DNA from: Weissella confusa
Lineage (GTDB): Bacteria; Bacillota; Bacilli; Lactobacillales; Lactobacillaceae
Direction of reading: 5' to 3'
Length of the DNA stretch: 64,000 nt
Assembly: GCA_041871065.1 (NCBI GenBank)
Contig: CP168942.1
Coordinates: 808,501 to 872,500, forward strand
Made by a program: the position numbers and the translations under genes. Shown here piece by piece: positions 51,991-60,540 of this stretch. A model generated the notes under the pieces. It saw only the letters and a program-made list of their open reading frames with translations, was not told where the DNA came from and made no database searches. The number at the start of each line of letters is the position of its first letter. Within the stretch, counting starts at the first letter, position 1.

Positions 51991-52107
51991 ATCGTTTGCA
52001 ATTAGGATGTAACGGTGAAGTTTTGTAAATTTCACCAGCTAATTAAATACATTGTTAAGAATTCTGTACTAAAAGATGCTGGCAGCAATGGAATATTTAT
52101 TTAGATA

Positions 52108-52144
52108 AAAAGAAGTGTACCCATGTAGGGTGCACTTCTTTTTC
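52108..52144 (+). terminator. Terminator ahead of the intact teichoic acid operon
   Basis: AAGAAGTGTACCC with GGGTGCACTTCTT (one wobble) and TTT; the A-rich 5' side makes it possibly bidirectional. Confidence 0.85.
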
Positions 52145-52289
52145 GTTAATCACAAAATATTCACAAATAGCACCAAAACAGGCAGTCATCTTTAGTTAGA
52201 ATAATCAAGTATAGAAACAGCACTGAGTAGGGTTTCGTATTCATTTGCTATTAGTAATAGCAGAAAAAAGAGAAAGAGGTCGGTGTGAC

Positions 52290-52712
52290 ATGAGAAAGGT
52301 CATTACATATGGCACGTTTGATCTCCTGCATTATGGCCACATTAATTTGCTGCGCCGTGCACGTGAAATGGGTGATTACTTAATTGTGGGGCTATCTACA
52401 GATGAGTTTAATCGCGAAAAAGAGAAAACGAGTTATTTTCCTTATTCCAAGCGAAAAGCTTTGTTACAAGCAATCCGTTATGTGGATGAGGTTATCCCAG
52501 AAGTAAATTGGGCACAAAAGATTAACGATATCAAAGACAACGATGTGGTTACCTTTGTTATAGGTGACGACTGGGAAGGTAAGTTTGATTACCTAACCGA
52601 AAAAACAGGGGTTGAAGTTGTTTATCTAGAAAGGACCCCCGACATATCAACAACGCAAATTAAAAAGGATTTGCAAGAAGTCGATATGAAGAAGGTTAAA
52701 GTGAACGGGTAA
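52290..52712 (+). CDS. tagD: Glycerol-3-phosphate cytidylyltransferase
   Basis: 140 residues, cytidylyltransferase fold. GTFDLLHYGHINLLRRA with the HxGH motif, and RTPDISTTQIK near the C-terminus. It makes CDP-glycerol from CTP and glycerol 3-phosphate for the teichoic acid linkage unit or chain. ATG 52290 follows AAAGAGG; an in-frame upstream ATG lacks a site and would add 15 atypical residues. It starts the intact operon: the licD ATG overlaps its stop. Confidence 0.95.
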   Translation: MRKVITYGTFDLLHYGHINLLRRAREMGDYLIVGLSTDEFNREKEKTSYFPYSKRKALLQAIRYVDEVIPEVNWAQKINDIKDNDVVTFVIGDDWEGKFDYLTEKTGVEVVYLERTPDISTTQIKKDLQEVDMKKVKVNG

Positions 52713-53521
52713 TGAATAAGCAAGCACTAACAATTGAATCAGTTCAACAAATTCAACACAAAATGCTTGGTGAGCTAATGGCGCAGTTGACGGTTAAAAA
52801 TGTGCCAGTGTATTTGTTGGGTGGCACATTGCTGGGTGCTGTACGGGAAGGTCATCAGCTTGGTTGGGATGATGATATGGACCTAGGCTTGCTGCGACAA
52901 GACTACGATCAATTTATCGATGATTTTGTTTCTTCAGATAATCAAATTAGGTTAATGACGGAGTTTGATTCTGACAGTTGGGTGCCGTACGCAAGGTTAG
53001 TGTACGTGCCTTCCAAGGCTGAATCTGAATACTACAACATGAATCATGGCGTATTCATCGATATATTCCCAATCGATGCCATTGATACGGCAAAATTGTC
53101 AAGTCGATTGATATTTGCCACCCAAAAAGGGTTAAACATTATGCGCAACATGGCTCGTTCAACAGGCGTTCTGCCGGACGATGCCAAGTTAAAGCATATA
53201 AAACGGCTGCTTTGGCCAGTAATTAAGCACACTAACGCGCATACATGGGCGTTGGCGCAAGCGAATTTGGCTAAGCGGGTAAGCAACGTTAACGGGACAC
53301 AATTGGGCGTTATAAACGGTGTACATGGGAAAAGAGAGTTTTTTGTTCGTGAAAATTGGGAGATGTGGCAAATCGCTCAATTTGAAAACACCAAGGTAGC
53401 AATCATCGGCAACGTTGATCAATACCTGACGCAAATTTTTGGAGATTGGCGTACCCCAGTTAAACAACTCGGGCAACACGCAGCATTCTTCGAATCGAGT
53501 GGAGAAAAAGAGAATGGTTGA
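52712..53521 (+). CDS. LicD-family phosphotransferase
   Basis: 269 residues. The LicD signature LLGGTLLGAVREGHQLGWDDDMDLG contains the acidic metal-binding triad. LicD enzymes attach phosphocholine or related phospho-groups to teichoic acids or glycans. Its ATG overlaps the tagD stop (TAATG) and its stop overlaps the tagH start, so translation is coupled. No licA/licB/licC choline genes are nearby, so the transferred group need not be choline. Confidence 0.9.
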   Translation: MNKQALTIESVQQIQHKMLGELMAQLTVKNVPVYLLGGTLLGAVREGHQLGWDDDMDLGLLRQDYDQFIDDFVSSDNQIRLMTEFDSDSWVPYARLVYVPSKAESEYYNMNHGVFIDIFPIDAIDTAKLSSRLIFATQKGLNIMRNMARSTGVLPDDAKLKHIKRLLWPVIKHTNAHTWALAQANLAKRVSNVNGTQLGVINGVHGKREFFVRENWEMWQIAQFENTKVAIIGNVDQYLTQIFGDWRTPVKQLGQHAAFFESSGEKENG

Positions 53522-54611
53522 AACACGTAAGACAAAGGTGAGCGTTTCATACGTGACAAAGCAGTATGAAACAGCTCCTACAAAAATAGATAAAGCGAAG
53601 AGTGTGTTCTTCAAGACGAACTTTCCGATGTTTTGGGCGGTTCGCGGTGTTAGTTTTGAAGCCTATGAAGGTGAGACAATTGCCGTCGTTGGAACTAACG
53701 GTTCAGGTAAGTCAACGTTGATGAAGATGGTGGCAGGCATTGTGCCACCAACTTCAGGAACGATTAATATCAACGGTGAAACATCATTGATTGCAATTAA
53801 CGCTGGACTTCGAGGAAACATTTCAGGCCGTCAAAACATCAGGCTTAAGGGGTTGATGATGGGCATGACTGATGCTGAGATTAACGAAAAGATGGATGAC
53901 ATCATTGCGTTCTCAGAGCTTGGCAAGTTCATTGATCAACCTGTTAAGACGTATTCGTCTGGTATGAAGTCAAAACTCGGATTTTCAATTTCAGTTCATA
54001 CGAACCCGGATATTTTGATTGTCGATGAGGCTTTATCGGTTGGTGATGCAACGTTTAATCGAAAGTCTGTAAATAAAATAAAAGATTTCCAAAAGCAAGG
54101 GAAGACGATTTTTTTCGTTTCTCACTCACTCGGACAGGTTCGCGAAATGGCGGACCGAGTTTTATGGATGCACTATGGTGAGCTTCGCATGTTTGGCGAT
54201 ACGAAAACTGTCATGGATGAATACGATAAGTTTGTCAATGAATTTAAAGGCTTGAACGCTAAAGAGCAAGCGGATTATCGTCGTGAAAAGCGTGCCGAAC
54301 AAGAAGAGTTTTCACTTGACGACATTTACACGGGTGAACTTCGTGAGGCGCGTAAGAGTGGCCATGAGCCAAGCGACGAGGAAGCGACGGCCATCTACAA
54401 AGCTGTGCACACTAAGCAAAACGTCGCAGTGTGGTCAAAATTTGACAAGTTCCTAATTGTATTTGTGATCTTAGCAATGTTGTTTGTTGCGGATAAAATC
54501 GCATTGAATCTTGGTATGCACAATATCATGCAAAATCCAACGCACATGATTACGAATTGGGCGCCAGATAAACTGCACGAATTAGATGAAAAGCATAAGG
54601 AGGACAAGTAA
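53514..54611 (+). CDS. tagH: Teichoic acid export ABC transporter, ATP-binding subunit
   Basis: 365 residues. Walker A GTNGSGKST, signature YSSGMKSKLGFS, Walker B ILIVDEALSVGD and switch His in FVSHSLGQ. After the ATPase domain (about 1-245) comes a charged linker and one hydrophobic helix (about 312-331), a TagH trait. It exports polymerised wall teichoic acid with TagG, encoded next. ATG 53514 follows GGAGAAAAAG; upstream in-frame codons lie within licD. Confidence 0.94.
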   Translation: MVETRKTKVSVSYVTKQYETAPTKIDKAKSVFFKTNFPMFWAVRGVSFEAYEGETIAVVGTNGSGKSTLMKMVAGIVPPTSGTININGETSLIAINAGLRGNISGRQNIRLKGLMMGMTDAEINEKMDDIIAFSELGKFIDQPVKTYSSGMKSKLGFSISVHTNPDILIVDEALSVGDATFNRKSVNKIKDFQKQGKTIFFVSHSLGQVREMADRVLWMHYGELRMFGDTKTVMDEYDKFVNEFKGLNAKEQADYRREKRAEQEEFSLDDIYTGELREARKSGHEPSDEEATAIYKAVHTKQNVAVWSKFDKFLIVFVILAMLFVADKIALNLGMHNIMQNPTHMITNWAPDKLHELDEKHKEDK

Positions 54612-54612
54612 T

Positions 54613-55419
54613 ATGAAAAGCTTGATTCAAGTCTTAAAAGAAATTTGGACTAACCTGCCTATCATTCGTCGTATTGCTGCTTTTAATGTTCAATCACGAT
54701 TTGCGGACAACTATCTTGGATCAATTTGGGACTACTTGGAGCCGCTACTTTACATCGCGACATACTTTATCGTTTTTGGTTTAGGGCTTTATAACGGAAC
54801 TGTAAACGGCACGCCATATATCGTTTGGTTGTTGGTTGGAATAGTTCCTTGGTATTTCATTCAAGGATCATTTAATAAGGGGCTAACAAGTATTTCTTCA
54901 CAGTTGCGCTTGTTAACAAAGACAAAATTCCCTGTGAGTGTGGCGCCTGTTATGCCAATGTTGCAGGAGTTGCGACGATTCTTGGTTATGGCCGGATTGA
55001 CGATTGTTGTAGTCTTGTCATTCGGACGTGTGCCATCACTTACGTGGATTGGATTACTTTACAGTTTCGTGGCGATGTTTGCTACGGTATTGGCACATAA
55101 TTTGATTAATTCAACGTTGGCGGTAATGATTCCTGATTATAAGCAAGCGATGAACGCACTATTTCGAGTGCTGTTTTTCACGTCTGGAGTGATTATTAAT
55201 TTAGATCAGAGAGGGTTGCCGTTCGTCCTAGTGAAGGTTATCAAGATGTTCCCGTTCTATTACGTGATTGAATCGTTCCGTGATGCATTGCTCTATAACG
55301 TTTGGTTTTTTGAAAACTCATCGAATGTTGTTTTCTTCTGGCTATTAACGTTCTTTATGCTACTGGTTGGATCGATTGTACATTTGCGTTTCCGCGAACG
55401 CTTCATCGATATGTTATAA
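54613..55419 (+). CDS. tagG: Teichoic acid export ABC transporter, permease subunit
   Basis: 268 residues with six predicted membrane helices, ABC-2 type permease. The segment AFNVQSRFADNYLGSIWDYLEPLLY near the N-terminus is typical of TagG/RfbA-type polymer exporters. AAGGAGG (54598-54604) precedes the ATG, 1 nt after the tagH stop. It moves lipid-linked teichoic acid across the membrane, after which an LCP enzyme (such as the one at 38924) would attach it to peptidoglycan. Confidence 0.94.
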   Translation: MKSLIQVLKEIWTNLPIIRRIAAFNVQSRFADNYLGSIWDYLEPLLYIATYFIVFGLGLYNGTVNGTPYIVWLLVGIVPWYFIQGSFNKGLTSISSQLRLLTKTKFPVSVAPVMPMLQELRRFLVMAGLTIVVVLSFGRVPSLTWIGLLYSFVAMFATVLAHNLINSTLAVMIPDYKQAMNALFRVLFFTSGVIINLDQRGLPFVLVKVIKMFPFYYVIESFRDALLYNVWFFENSSNVVFFWLLTFFMLLVGSIVHLRFRERFIDML

Positions 55420-55445
55420 GATAAGAGAATTTTTGGAGAGAAAAT

Positions 55446-56153
55446 ATGATTTTTGCGCAATTTATGGCCGGTGGTACCGGCAAGCGTATGGGTAACACTG
55501 AACGCCCAAAGCAATTTTTGAACTTGGCTGGTAAGCCAATTATTATTCACACACTAGAGAAGTTCACGTTAACGGCTGACTTTGAAAAGATTATCGTGTC
55601 ATCACATCCTAAGTGGGTGCAATACACAAAGGATTTGGTCGCCAAGTACATCTCAGACGAACGTGTTGTTGTGATTGAAGGTGGTGCTGAACGCAATGAC
55701 ACTGTGATGGCCGCAATCAACTACATTGAAGAGAATTACGGTGCAAGCGACGAACACACTTTGGTGATGCACGATGCAGTGCGTCCGTTTATCACGGCCC
55801 GCATCATTGCGGACAATATCGCTGCCTCAGCAGATTTTAAGGCAGTTGATACGGTCGTTGGCGCAACTGACACGATTGTCCGTGCCAATGATGGCGTTAT
55901 TAATGACATTCCAGTACGTGATGAGATGTACCAAGGTCAAACACCACAAACAGTAAATGTGGCTGCGTTCCGTGACTTCTACAACCAAATGTCAGAAGAG
56001 CAACGCATGTCATTAAGTGATTCAGCCAAGGTTATGTTGTTGGCTGGTTACGAAGTCGGCATTGTGCAAGGTGAGGAAAGCAACATTAAGGTAACGCGTC
56101 CGTTCGATTTGCGCGTTGCTGACATTCTCGCTCGGGAGAGTATGGATGTTTAA
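55446..56153 (+). CDS. tarI: Ribitol-5-phosphate cytidylyltransferase
   Basis: 235 residues, IspD-like nucleotidyltransferase. AQFMAGGTGKRMGNTERPKQFL is the CTP-binding loop; HDAVRPF and the QTPQTVNV segment are further family marks. The Met-Gly-Asn variant of the loop, and pairing with TarJ, point to CDP-ribitol rather than methylerythritol synthesis. It overlaps tarJ by 8 nt. Confidence 0.92.
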   Translation: MIFAQFMAGGTGKRMGNTERPKQFLNLAGKPIIIHTLEKFTLTADFEKIIVSSHPKWVQYTKDLVAKYISDERVVVIEGGAERNDTVMAAINYIEENYGASDEHTLVMHDAVRPFITARIIADNIAASADFKAVDTVVGATDTIVRANDGVINDIPVRDEMYQGQTPQTVNVAAFRDFYNQMSEEQRMSLSDSAKVMLLAGYEVGIVQGEESNIKVTRPFDLRVADILARESMDV

Positions 56154-57168
56154 TAATGTGTATCGTTTGACGGGCATCAAGCAAATTGAGCGCGTGACTT
56201 CACAAATCGACTTATCTAAGGGTGAAGTCATTGTTCGACCATTAAATATGGCAATTTGCCGTGCCGATGAACGATACTATCTTGGGCTTCGTGATGCAAA
56301 GGTTTTAGCTGAGCGCTTGCCTCTTGCGTTGATTCACGAAGCAGTGGGTGTGGTCGTTTGTGATCAAACTGGCACATTTAAAACTGGGACACTAGTTGCT
56401 ATGGTGCCTACGAACGCTAAAGAAAAGCACGAGAAGGTAACAGAAAATTATCTACGTTCTTCAACGTTTGCGTCTTCAACAGAAGATGGCTTTATGCGTG
56501 AATACGTCGATATCGAACCTGAACGTTTGGTAGAGATTCCGGGGCATATCAACCCTGAAATGGCCGCTTATTTTGAAGTTGTTTCAGTTGCCGTTCAAGC
56601 CGTGCGTCGTTTGCAAGGTAGCATGATGGCGCAAGAAGGCACGATTGGTATCTGGGGTGACGGAAACGTTGCTTACATGACGGCCGTGGTTGCCCATGTA
56701 ATGTTCCCAGACTGCAAGATTGCGGTCTTTGGAAAGCATGCTGAAAAGTTGGATTACATCACATTTGCTGATACTTATTTGATTAATGATGTACCGGAAG
56801 ACGTTGTTATTAACCATGCAATTGAGGCGGTTGGTGGACGTGGCTCTGAAGATGCCATTAATCAAATTATCGACTTGATTCAGCCGTGCGGATCAGTTGT
56901 TTTGTCTGGCGTATCAGAGCACCCAGTAGCCATTAATACTCGTATGGTTTTGGAAAAGGGAATTGCGTTGGTCGGTACAACGCGTTCAACTGTTCAAGAT
57001 TTTAAAGATGCCATTGAATTGGTAGCTAACAATCCAGAGGCGCAAGAGCGTTTGGAACTGTTGGTTCAAAACGTACGCGATGTGCGTGAAGTAGCCGACA
57101 TTATCGAGGCATTTGATTCTGATTTGAACATGTCTTGGGGAAAGACGATTATGCGTTGGCATATCTAG
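56146..57168 (+). CDS. tarJ: Ribulose-5-phosphate reductase (zinc-type alcohol dehydrogenase family)
   Basis: 341 residues, MDR fold. It reduces ribulose 5-phosphate to ribitol 5-phosphate for TarI. ALIHEAVGVVV supplies the zinc-site region, and GIWGDGNVAYMTA is the dinucleotide-binding loop. ATG 56146 overlaps tarI; a longer frame upstream starts within tarI without a site. TarI and TarJ together indicate ribitol-containing teichoic acid. Confidence 0.93.
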   Translation: MFNNVYRLTGIKQIERVTSQIDLSKGEVIVRPLNMAICRADERYYLGLRDAKVLAERLPLALIHEAVGVVVCDQTGTFKTGTLVAMVPTNAKEKHEKVTENYLRSSTFASSTEDGFMREYVDIEPERLVEIPGHINPEMAAYFEVVSVAVQAVRRLQGSMMAQEGTIGIWGDGNVAYMTAVVAHVMFPDCKIAVFGKHAEKLDYITFADTYLINDVPEDVVINHAIEAVGGRGSEDAINQIIDLIQPCGSVVLSGVSEHPVAINTRMVLEKGIALVGTTRSTVQDFKDAIELVANNPEAQERLELLVQNVRDVREVADIIEAFDSDLNMSWGKTIMRWHI

Positions 57169-57199
57169 AGAAAGTAGTAGAGAAGAGTGAGGTTGTTTC

Positions 57200-58333
57200 A
57201 TGCTAGTACAGAAAATTAAAAACAGGATCAAAAAATCGACTGCTTTTGGGTTGATGTACTACGTGATTGTTTTGTCATGGATTAAGTTCTTACAGATTTT
57301 TGTACGACCAAATCAAAAGCAAATTTTGTTCATTTCGTATAGTGGCCGTCAGTACTCTGATTCACCGAAGGAAGCATACTTGCAACTTCGTAAGGATCCG
57401 GCGTTTGCGGACTATAAATTCGTTTGGTCGTTTAATAACCCAGATGACTTTGTTAACGCTGATGTTGATCATATCGTGCGTGCAAACACGCCGTTGTACT
57501 TCTATCACTTGTTGAAGTCGAAGTACTGGATTGCAAATTCAACGATTGATCGCTTGATTCCGTTTTCACATCCACGCAACGTCTATATTCAATTTTGGCA
57601 CGGTGTGCCGATGAAGAAACTAGGCCTGGATGAAGCGGGATTGTCACCGTTGGTTCGTAACTGGTATAAGAAAGTGCAATTTGATTACTTGTTCACTTAT
57701 GGCGGCTATGACACGGAAAAGATGAAGCGTATTTTCCCGCGGACGAAGAATTATTGCCAAGTGGGTCAACTTCGTAAACAAACACTTGAACGTGAATTGA
57801 AGCGTAAAAAAGAGAAATTGAAGCGCCAGCTTGGTATCAAGGGGCATAAGCCGATTATGCTTTATGTACCAACGTTCCGAGGTTATGAAACAGTACAACA
57901 AACGGGTTGCTCGGAAGAGTTTTTGGCGCAACTATCGGATAAGTTTACAGTGCTATATCGCGAACATTACTTTAATCATATGCGCCCTTCGGATGATTTC
58001 ATTGTTGCGGACAAGCTGTCGCTCAATAAATTGATGGCTGTGGCGGACTTTATGATTACTGATTACTCAAGTACATTATTTGATTATGCGCCATTGCATC
58101 GTCCGATATATCTATTCCAACCAGACGTTAAGGAATATGAGAATAAGCGCGGTCTTTATATCAATTTTGAAAACTTAGATTTGCCAGTGGCACATTCCGA
58201 AGCGTCACTAGCTGAAATGCTGGACGACTATGAAAATTATGATACTGAACGTGTAGTGCGATTGGCAGACCGTTATAACCCACATGATTCAACGGTTTCA
58301 TTAGCTAAGCTACACGAGATTTTAGCAAATTAA
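57200..58333 (+). CDS. tarL: CDP-ribitol/CDP-glycerol phosphotransferase (TarL/TagF-like)
   Basis: 377 residues. IQFWHGVPMKKLGLDE with the catalytic His, MLYVPTFRGYE, the REHYFNH segment and ITDYSSTLFDYAPLHRP are the teichoic acid polymerase motifs. Short N-terminal amphipathic helix for membrane attachment. Its place behind tarI-tarJ suggests it polymerises ribitol phosphate (TarL or bifunctional TarK/TarL), but sequence alone does not separate it from glycerol-phosphate polymerases. It is intact, unlike the fusion gene at 45.5-49.1 kb. Confidence 0.87.
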   Translation: MLVQKIKNRIKKSTAFGLMYYVIVLSWIKFLQIFVRPNQKQILFISYSGRQYSDSPKEAYLQLRKDPAFADYKFVWSFNNPDDFVNADVDHIVRANTPLYFYHLLKSKYWIANSTIDRLIPFSHPRNVYIQFWHGVPMKKLGLDEAGLSPLVRNWYKKVQFDYLFTYGGYDTEKMKRIFPRTKNYCQVGQLRKQTLERELKRKKEKLKRQLGIKGHKPIMLYVPTFRGYETVQQTGCSEEFLAQLSDKFTVLYREHYFNHMRPSDDFIVADKLSLNKLMAVADFMITDYSSTLFDYAPLHRPIYLFQPDVKEYENKRGLYINFENLDLPVAHSEASLAEMLDDYENYDTERVVRLADRYNPHDSTVSLAKLHEILAN

Positions 58334-58352
58334 AAATGGGGAGCATTTAGTT

Positions 58353-58994
58353 ATGGGGAAGCAAGAAAATACTTTGGGCGGCTTGGTCCGTCATCTATTG
58401 AAGAATGCCTGGTGGATTATCATCGTGGCACTAATCGGTGCCGGTGTGATGTTTATGGCTAATCGCCACGCAGGACCTTCTGCAGAATGGTCTGCATCTC
58501 GTTTGATGTACATCGGGCATGCAAATTACAACAAGTCACAAGATCCAGAGTCATCATTGAAGTCTGATTTGAACGCAATTAAGACGTACATTGCTGTGCA
58601 ACAAGATATGGCTATCGCCAGCGATGCTGTACAACGCCTGCATAAAGCTGGATTTACAAAAGTAACGGTCGCTGAAGTGCGTGAAAGCGTTGTGTTGGAG
58701 CAAAAGAAGGGGACTTTGATCGTCCGTGTTCACGTTTTGAATGATGATGAGAAGGAAGCCATCGCGATTGCTAACAACTATGCAGATGCCTTTGCTGCCA
58801 ATGGGCCAAAGGTTGTTCCCGGTATGCCTGCACCACGCTTGATGCGTGCTATTCAGGGAGCTGCAAGTACTGATGGTGAGAAGTTGTCTAACAAGAAGGC
58901 TGCTATCTACGGTGGTGCTGCTGGTTTGGGACTTGGTGTCATTCTAGCGATGTTTACAGGAATCGCTGGTAACATGCGCCGTCAACAAGCATAA
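58353..58994 (+). CDS. Wzz-like polysaccharide chain-length regulator, copy 2
   Basis: 213 residues, two terminal membrane helices (about 20-36 and 186-204) and a helical outer part. It is a paralogue of the protein at 41353 (see that entry for shared segments). It follows the TarL-like gene by 19 nt with GGGGAG ahead of ATG, and precedes the second Wzy-like gene by 10 nt, so it appears co-transcribed with the teichoic acid operon. Codon bias is stronger than for copy 1, suggesting higher expression. Confidence 0.75.
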   Translation: MGKQENTLGGLVRHLLKNAWWIIIVALIGAGVMFMANRHAGPSAEWSASRLMYIGHANYNKSQDPESSLKSDLNAIKTYIAVQQDMAIASDAVQRLHKAGFTKVTVAEVRESVVLEQKKGTLIVRVHVLNDDEKEAIAIANNYADAFAANGPKVVPGMPAPRLMRAIQGAASTDGEKLSNKKAAIYGGAAGLGLGVILAMFTGIAGNMRRQQA

Positions 58995-59004
58995 AAGGTG
59001 GCGT

Positions 59005-60372
59005 ATGGTTAACTGGTTATTACCTGTTGCGATGTTTCCAAAGACGTTTACGAATTTCTTCTTTGAAAACATGGCGCAGATTGCTTTTCCGATATTCTTA
59101 ATCTTTGTGTTGGTAAAGCTGTACTTACAACCAGCCTTAGTTAACGAATTAGTACCGGAACGACGTACGTTGCAAATCTGGGGTGCCATGGTCGGCATCC
59201 AATTTATTCTGTTTGGTTGGCAAGTTATTCGCCACAATGAAAGCATCCATACATATGGGTTGCTTCACGGGTGGATGGCCTTTGTCCAACTGTTGATCAT
59301 TATCTGGGCTGCTTACGCAGTTCAAAAAGTGTTTATCCGTGACGGCATCGACGTTGAGAAGTTCATTCGATCATTGGTTGTGACACTAGCGGTTTACCTG
59401 GTGTTTGTGGTTGTGCCACAGTTGCTGGTAACGTTACACTTGCCGTTTACCGGGTGGACAAACGCCTTGGCTGGTCTATTCGAACGTCGCTGGGCGGATC
59501 GTGGCTGGTATGACGATGGGAGTTACGTTGCCACGATTAACCGAGTAAACGGGTTCGAACCTGAAGCGCCGTTCTTGGTGATGCTGTTGGGATTGGTCTT
59601 TTCACCGGTCTTGATTGGTATCGTTCACGAACCAATCTTGCGTCGGTTGCGAATCGGTCGTCAATTGCAGTACATGACGTGGTTTTTGATGGTGTTGCTA
59701 ACATTTGTCTTCCTAAGCGTCCGTGCTTCAAGTGGTTATATGATGTTGGCGTTGCTTGGATTCTTTACGGTGGCTTCAGCGCCACGTAAGTATCGCAAGA
59801 TTTGGTTATCAATTATGGCAGCCGGTGTGGTTGCTGTAATCGCTGCCTACATGGTTGTACCATTTGTTCACGACTTGTTGGATCGTTGGACCTTTAACAA
59901 GTCAAGCACTGACAACCGTTTGGGTGGTACAATCGGCTTGGCAAAGACGTTTTTGTCACATCCATTCTTAGGGGTTGGTTTCGGTAATGAAGGATACTTC
60001 ATTGAACAATACTTGCCAGAATGGAGTAAGCACAACAGTGAGTATATTAATGTATACAGCAAGATGGCTTATCCGGTTTTGAATGATATGCTGGGGTGGC
60101 TAGCACGTTATGGTGCTGTAGTAGTTTTATCAGGATTGTGGTTGCTAGGTGGTTTGGTGGTTCGTGCAGTGCGCGCTTACCAAAAAATCTTACAAGATGA
60201 GCGCCCTGTCGCGAGTTACTATCGTATTGCATTGCGATCATTCACGATTATGGTGCCGCTAACGTTGATTGTGTCATGCATTACGCAAATCAACGCGTTT
60301 TCATGGCCGATGTTATTGATGTATTTCTTCTACTGGCGTGTGATTCACTTGGCAGAAGAATCGAAGAATTGA
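59005..60372 (+). CDS. Wzy/O-antigen ligase-like membrane protein, copy 2
   Basis: 455 residues, about 11 membrane helices with a large outer loop. Shared with copy 1 at 41968: VNGFEPEAPFL, the DNRLGGTIGLAKT loop, HPFLGVGFG and NVYSKMAYP. AAAGGTGG precedes the ATG. It is the last gene of the transcript before a terminator. A polymerase or ligase of this class in a teichoic acid operon is unusual, because TagGH-exported teichoic acids are polymerised in the cytosol; it may build or attach a separate glycan. Confidence 0.8.
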   Translation: MVNWLLPVAMFPKTFTNFFFENMAQIAFPIFLIFVLVKLYLQPALVNELVPERRTLQIWGAMVGIQFILFGWQVIRHNESIHTYGLLHGWMAFVQLLIIIWAAYAVQKVFIRDGIDVEKFIRSLVVTLAVYLVFVVVPQLLVTLHLPFTGWTNALAGLFERRWADRGWYDDGSYVATINRVNGFEPEAPFLVMLLGLVFSPVLIGIVHEPILRRLRIGRQLQYMTWFLMVLLTFVFLSVRASSGYMMLALLGFFTVASAPRKYRKIWLSIMAAGVVAVIAAYMVVPFVHDLLDRWTFNKSSTDNRLGGTIGLAKTFLSHPFLGVGFGNEGYFIEQYLPEWSKHNSEYINVYSKMAYPVLNDMLGWLARYGAVVVLSGLWLLGGLVVRAVRAYQKILQDERPVASYYRIALRSFTIMVPLTLIVSCITQINAFSWPMLLMYFFYWRVIHLAEESKN

Positions 60373-60384
60373 TAAAGTAAGTAA

Positions 60385-60414
60385 TCCTCGCACATTTTGT
60401 GTGGGGATTTTTAT
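60385..60414 (+). terminator. Terminator after the second Wzy-like gene
   Basis: ATCCTCGCACA with TGTGTGGGGAT (wobbles) around TTT, followed by TTTTTAT. Confidence 0.8.
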
Positions 60415-60540
60415 CGTATGACATGTTCTGGAAAATTTTGATGGTGGTATTTACTGGACGTTGCCAATAATGACAGGTTTTGATATTCTCGAATATGGTG
60501 TTTATAAGGCTGAAAGTGAATTGAAGGGTTATATAGGATT

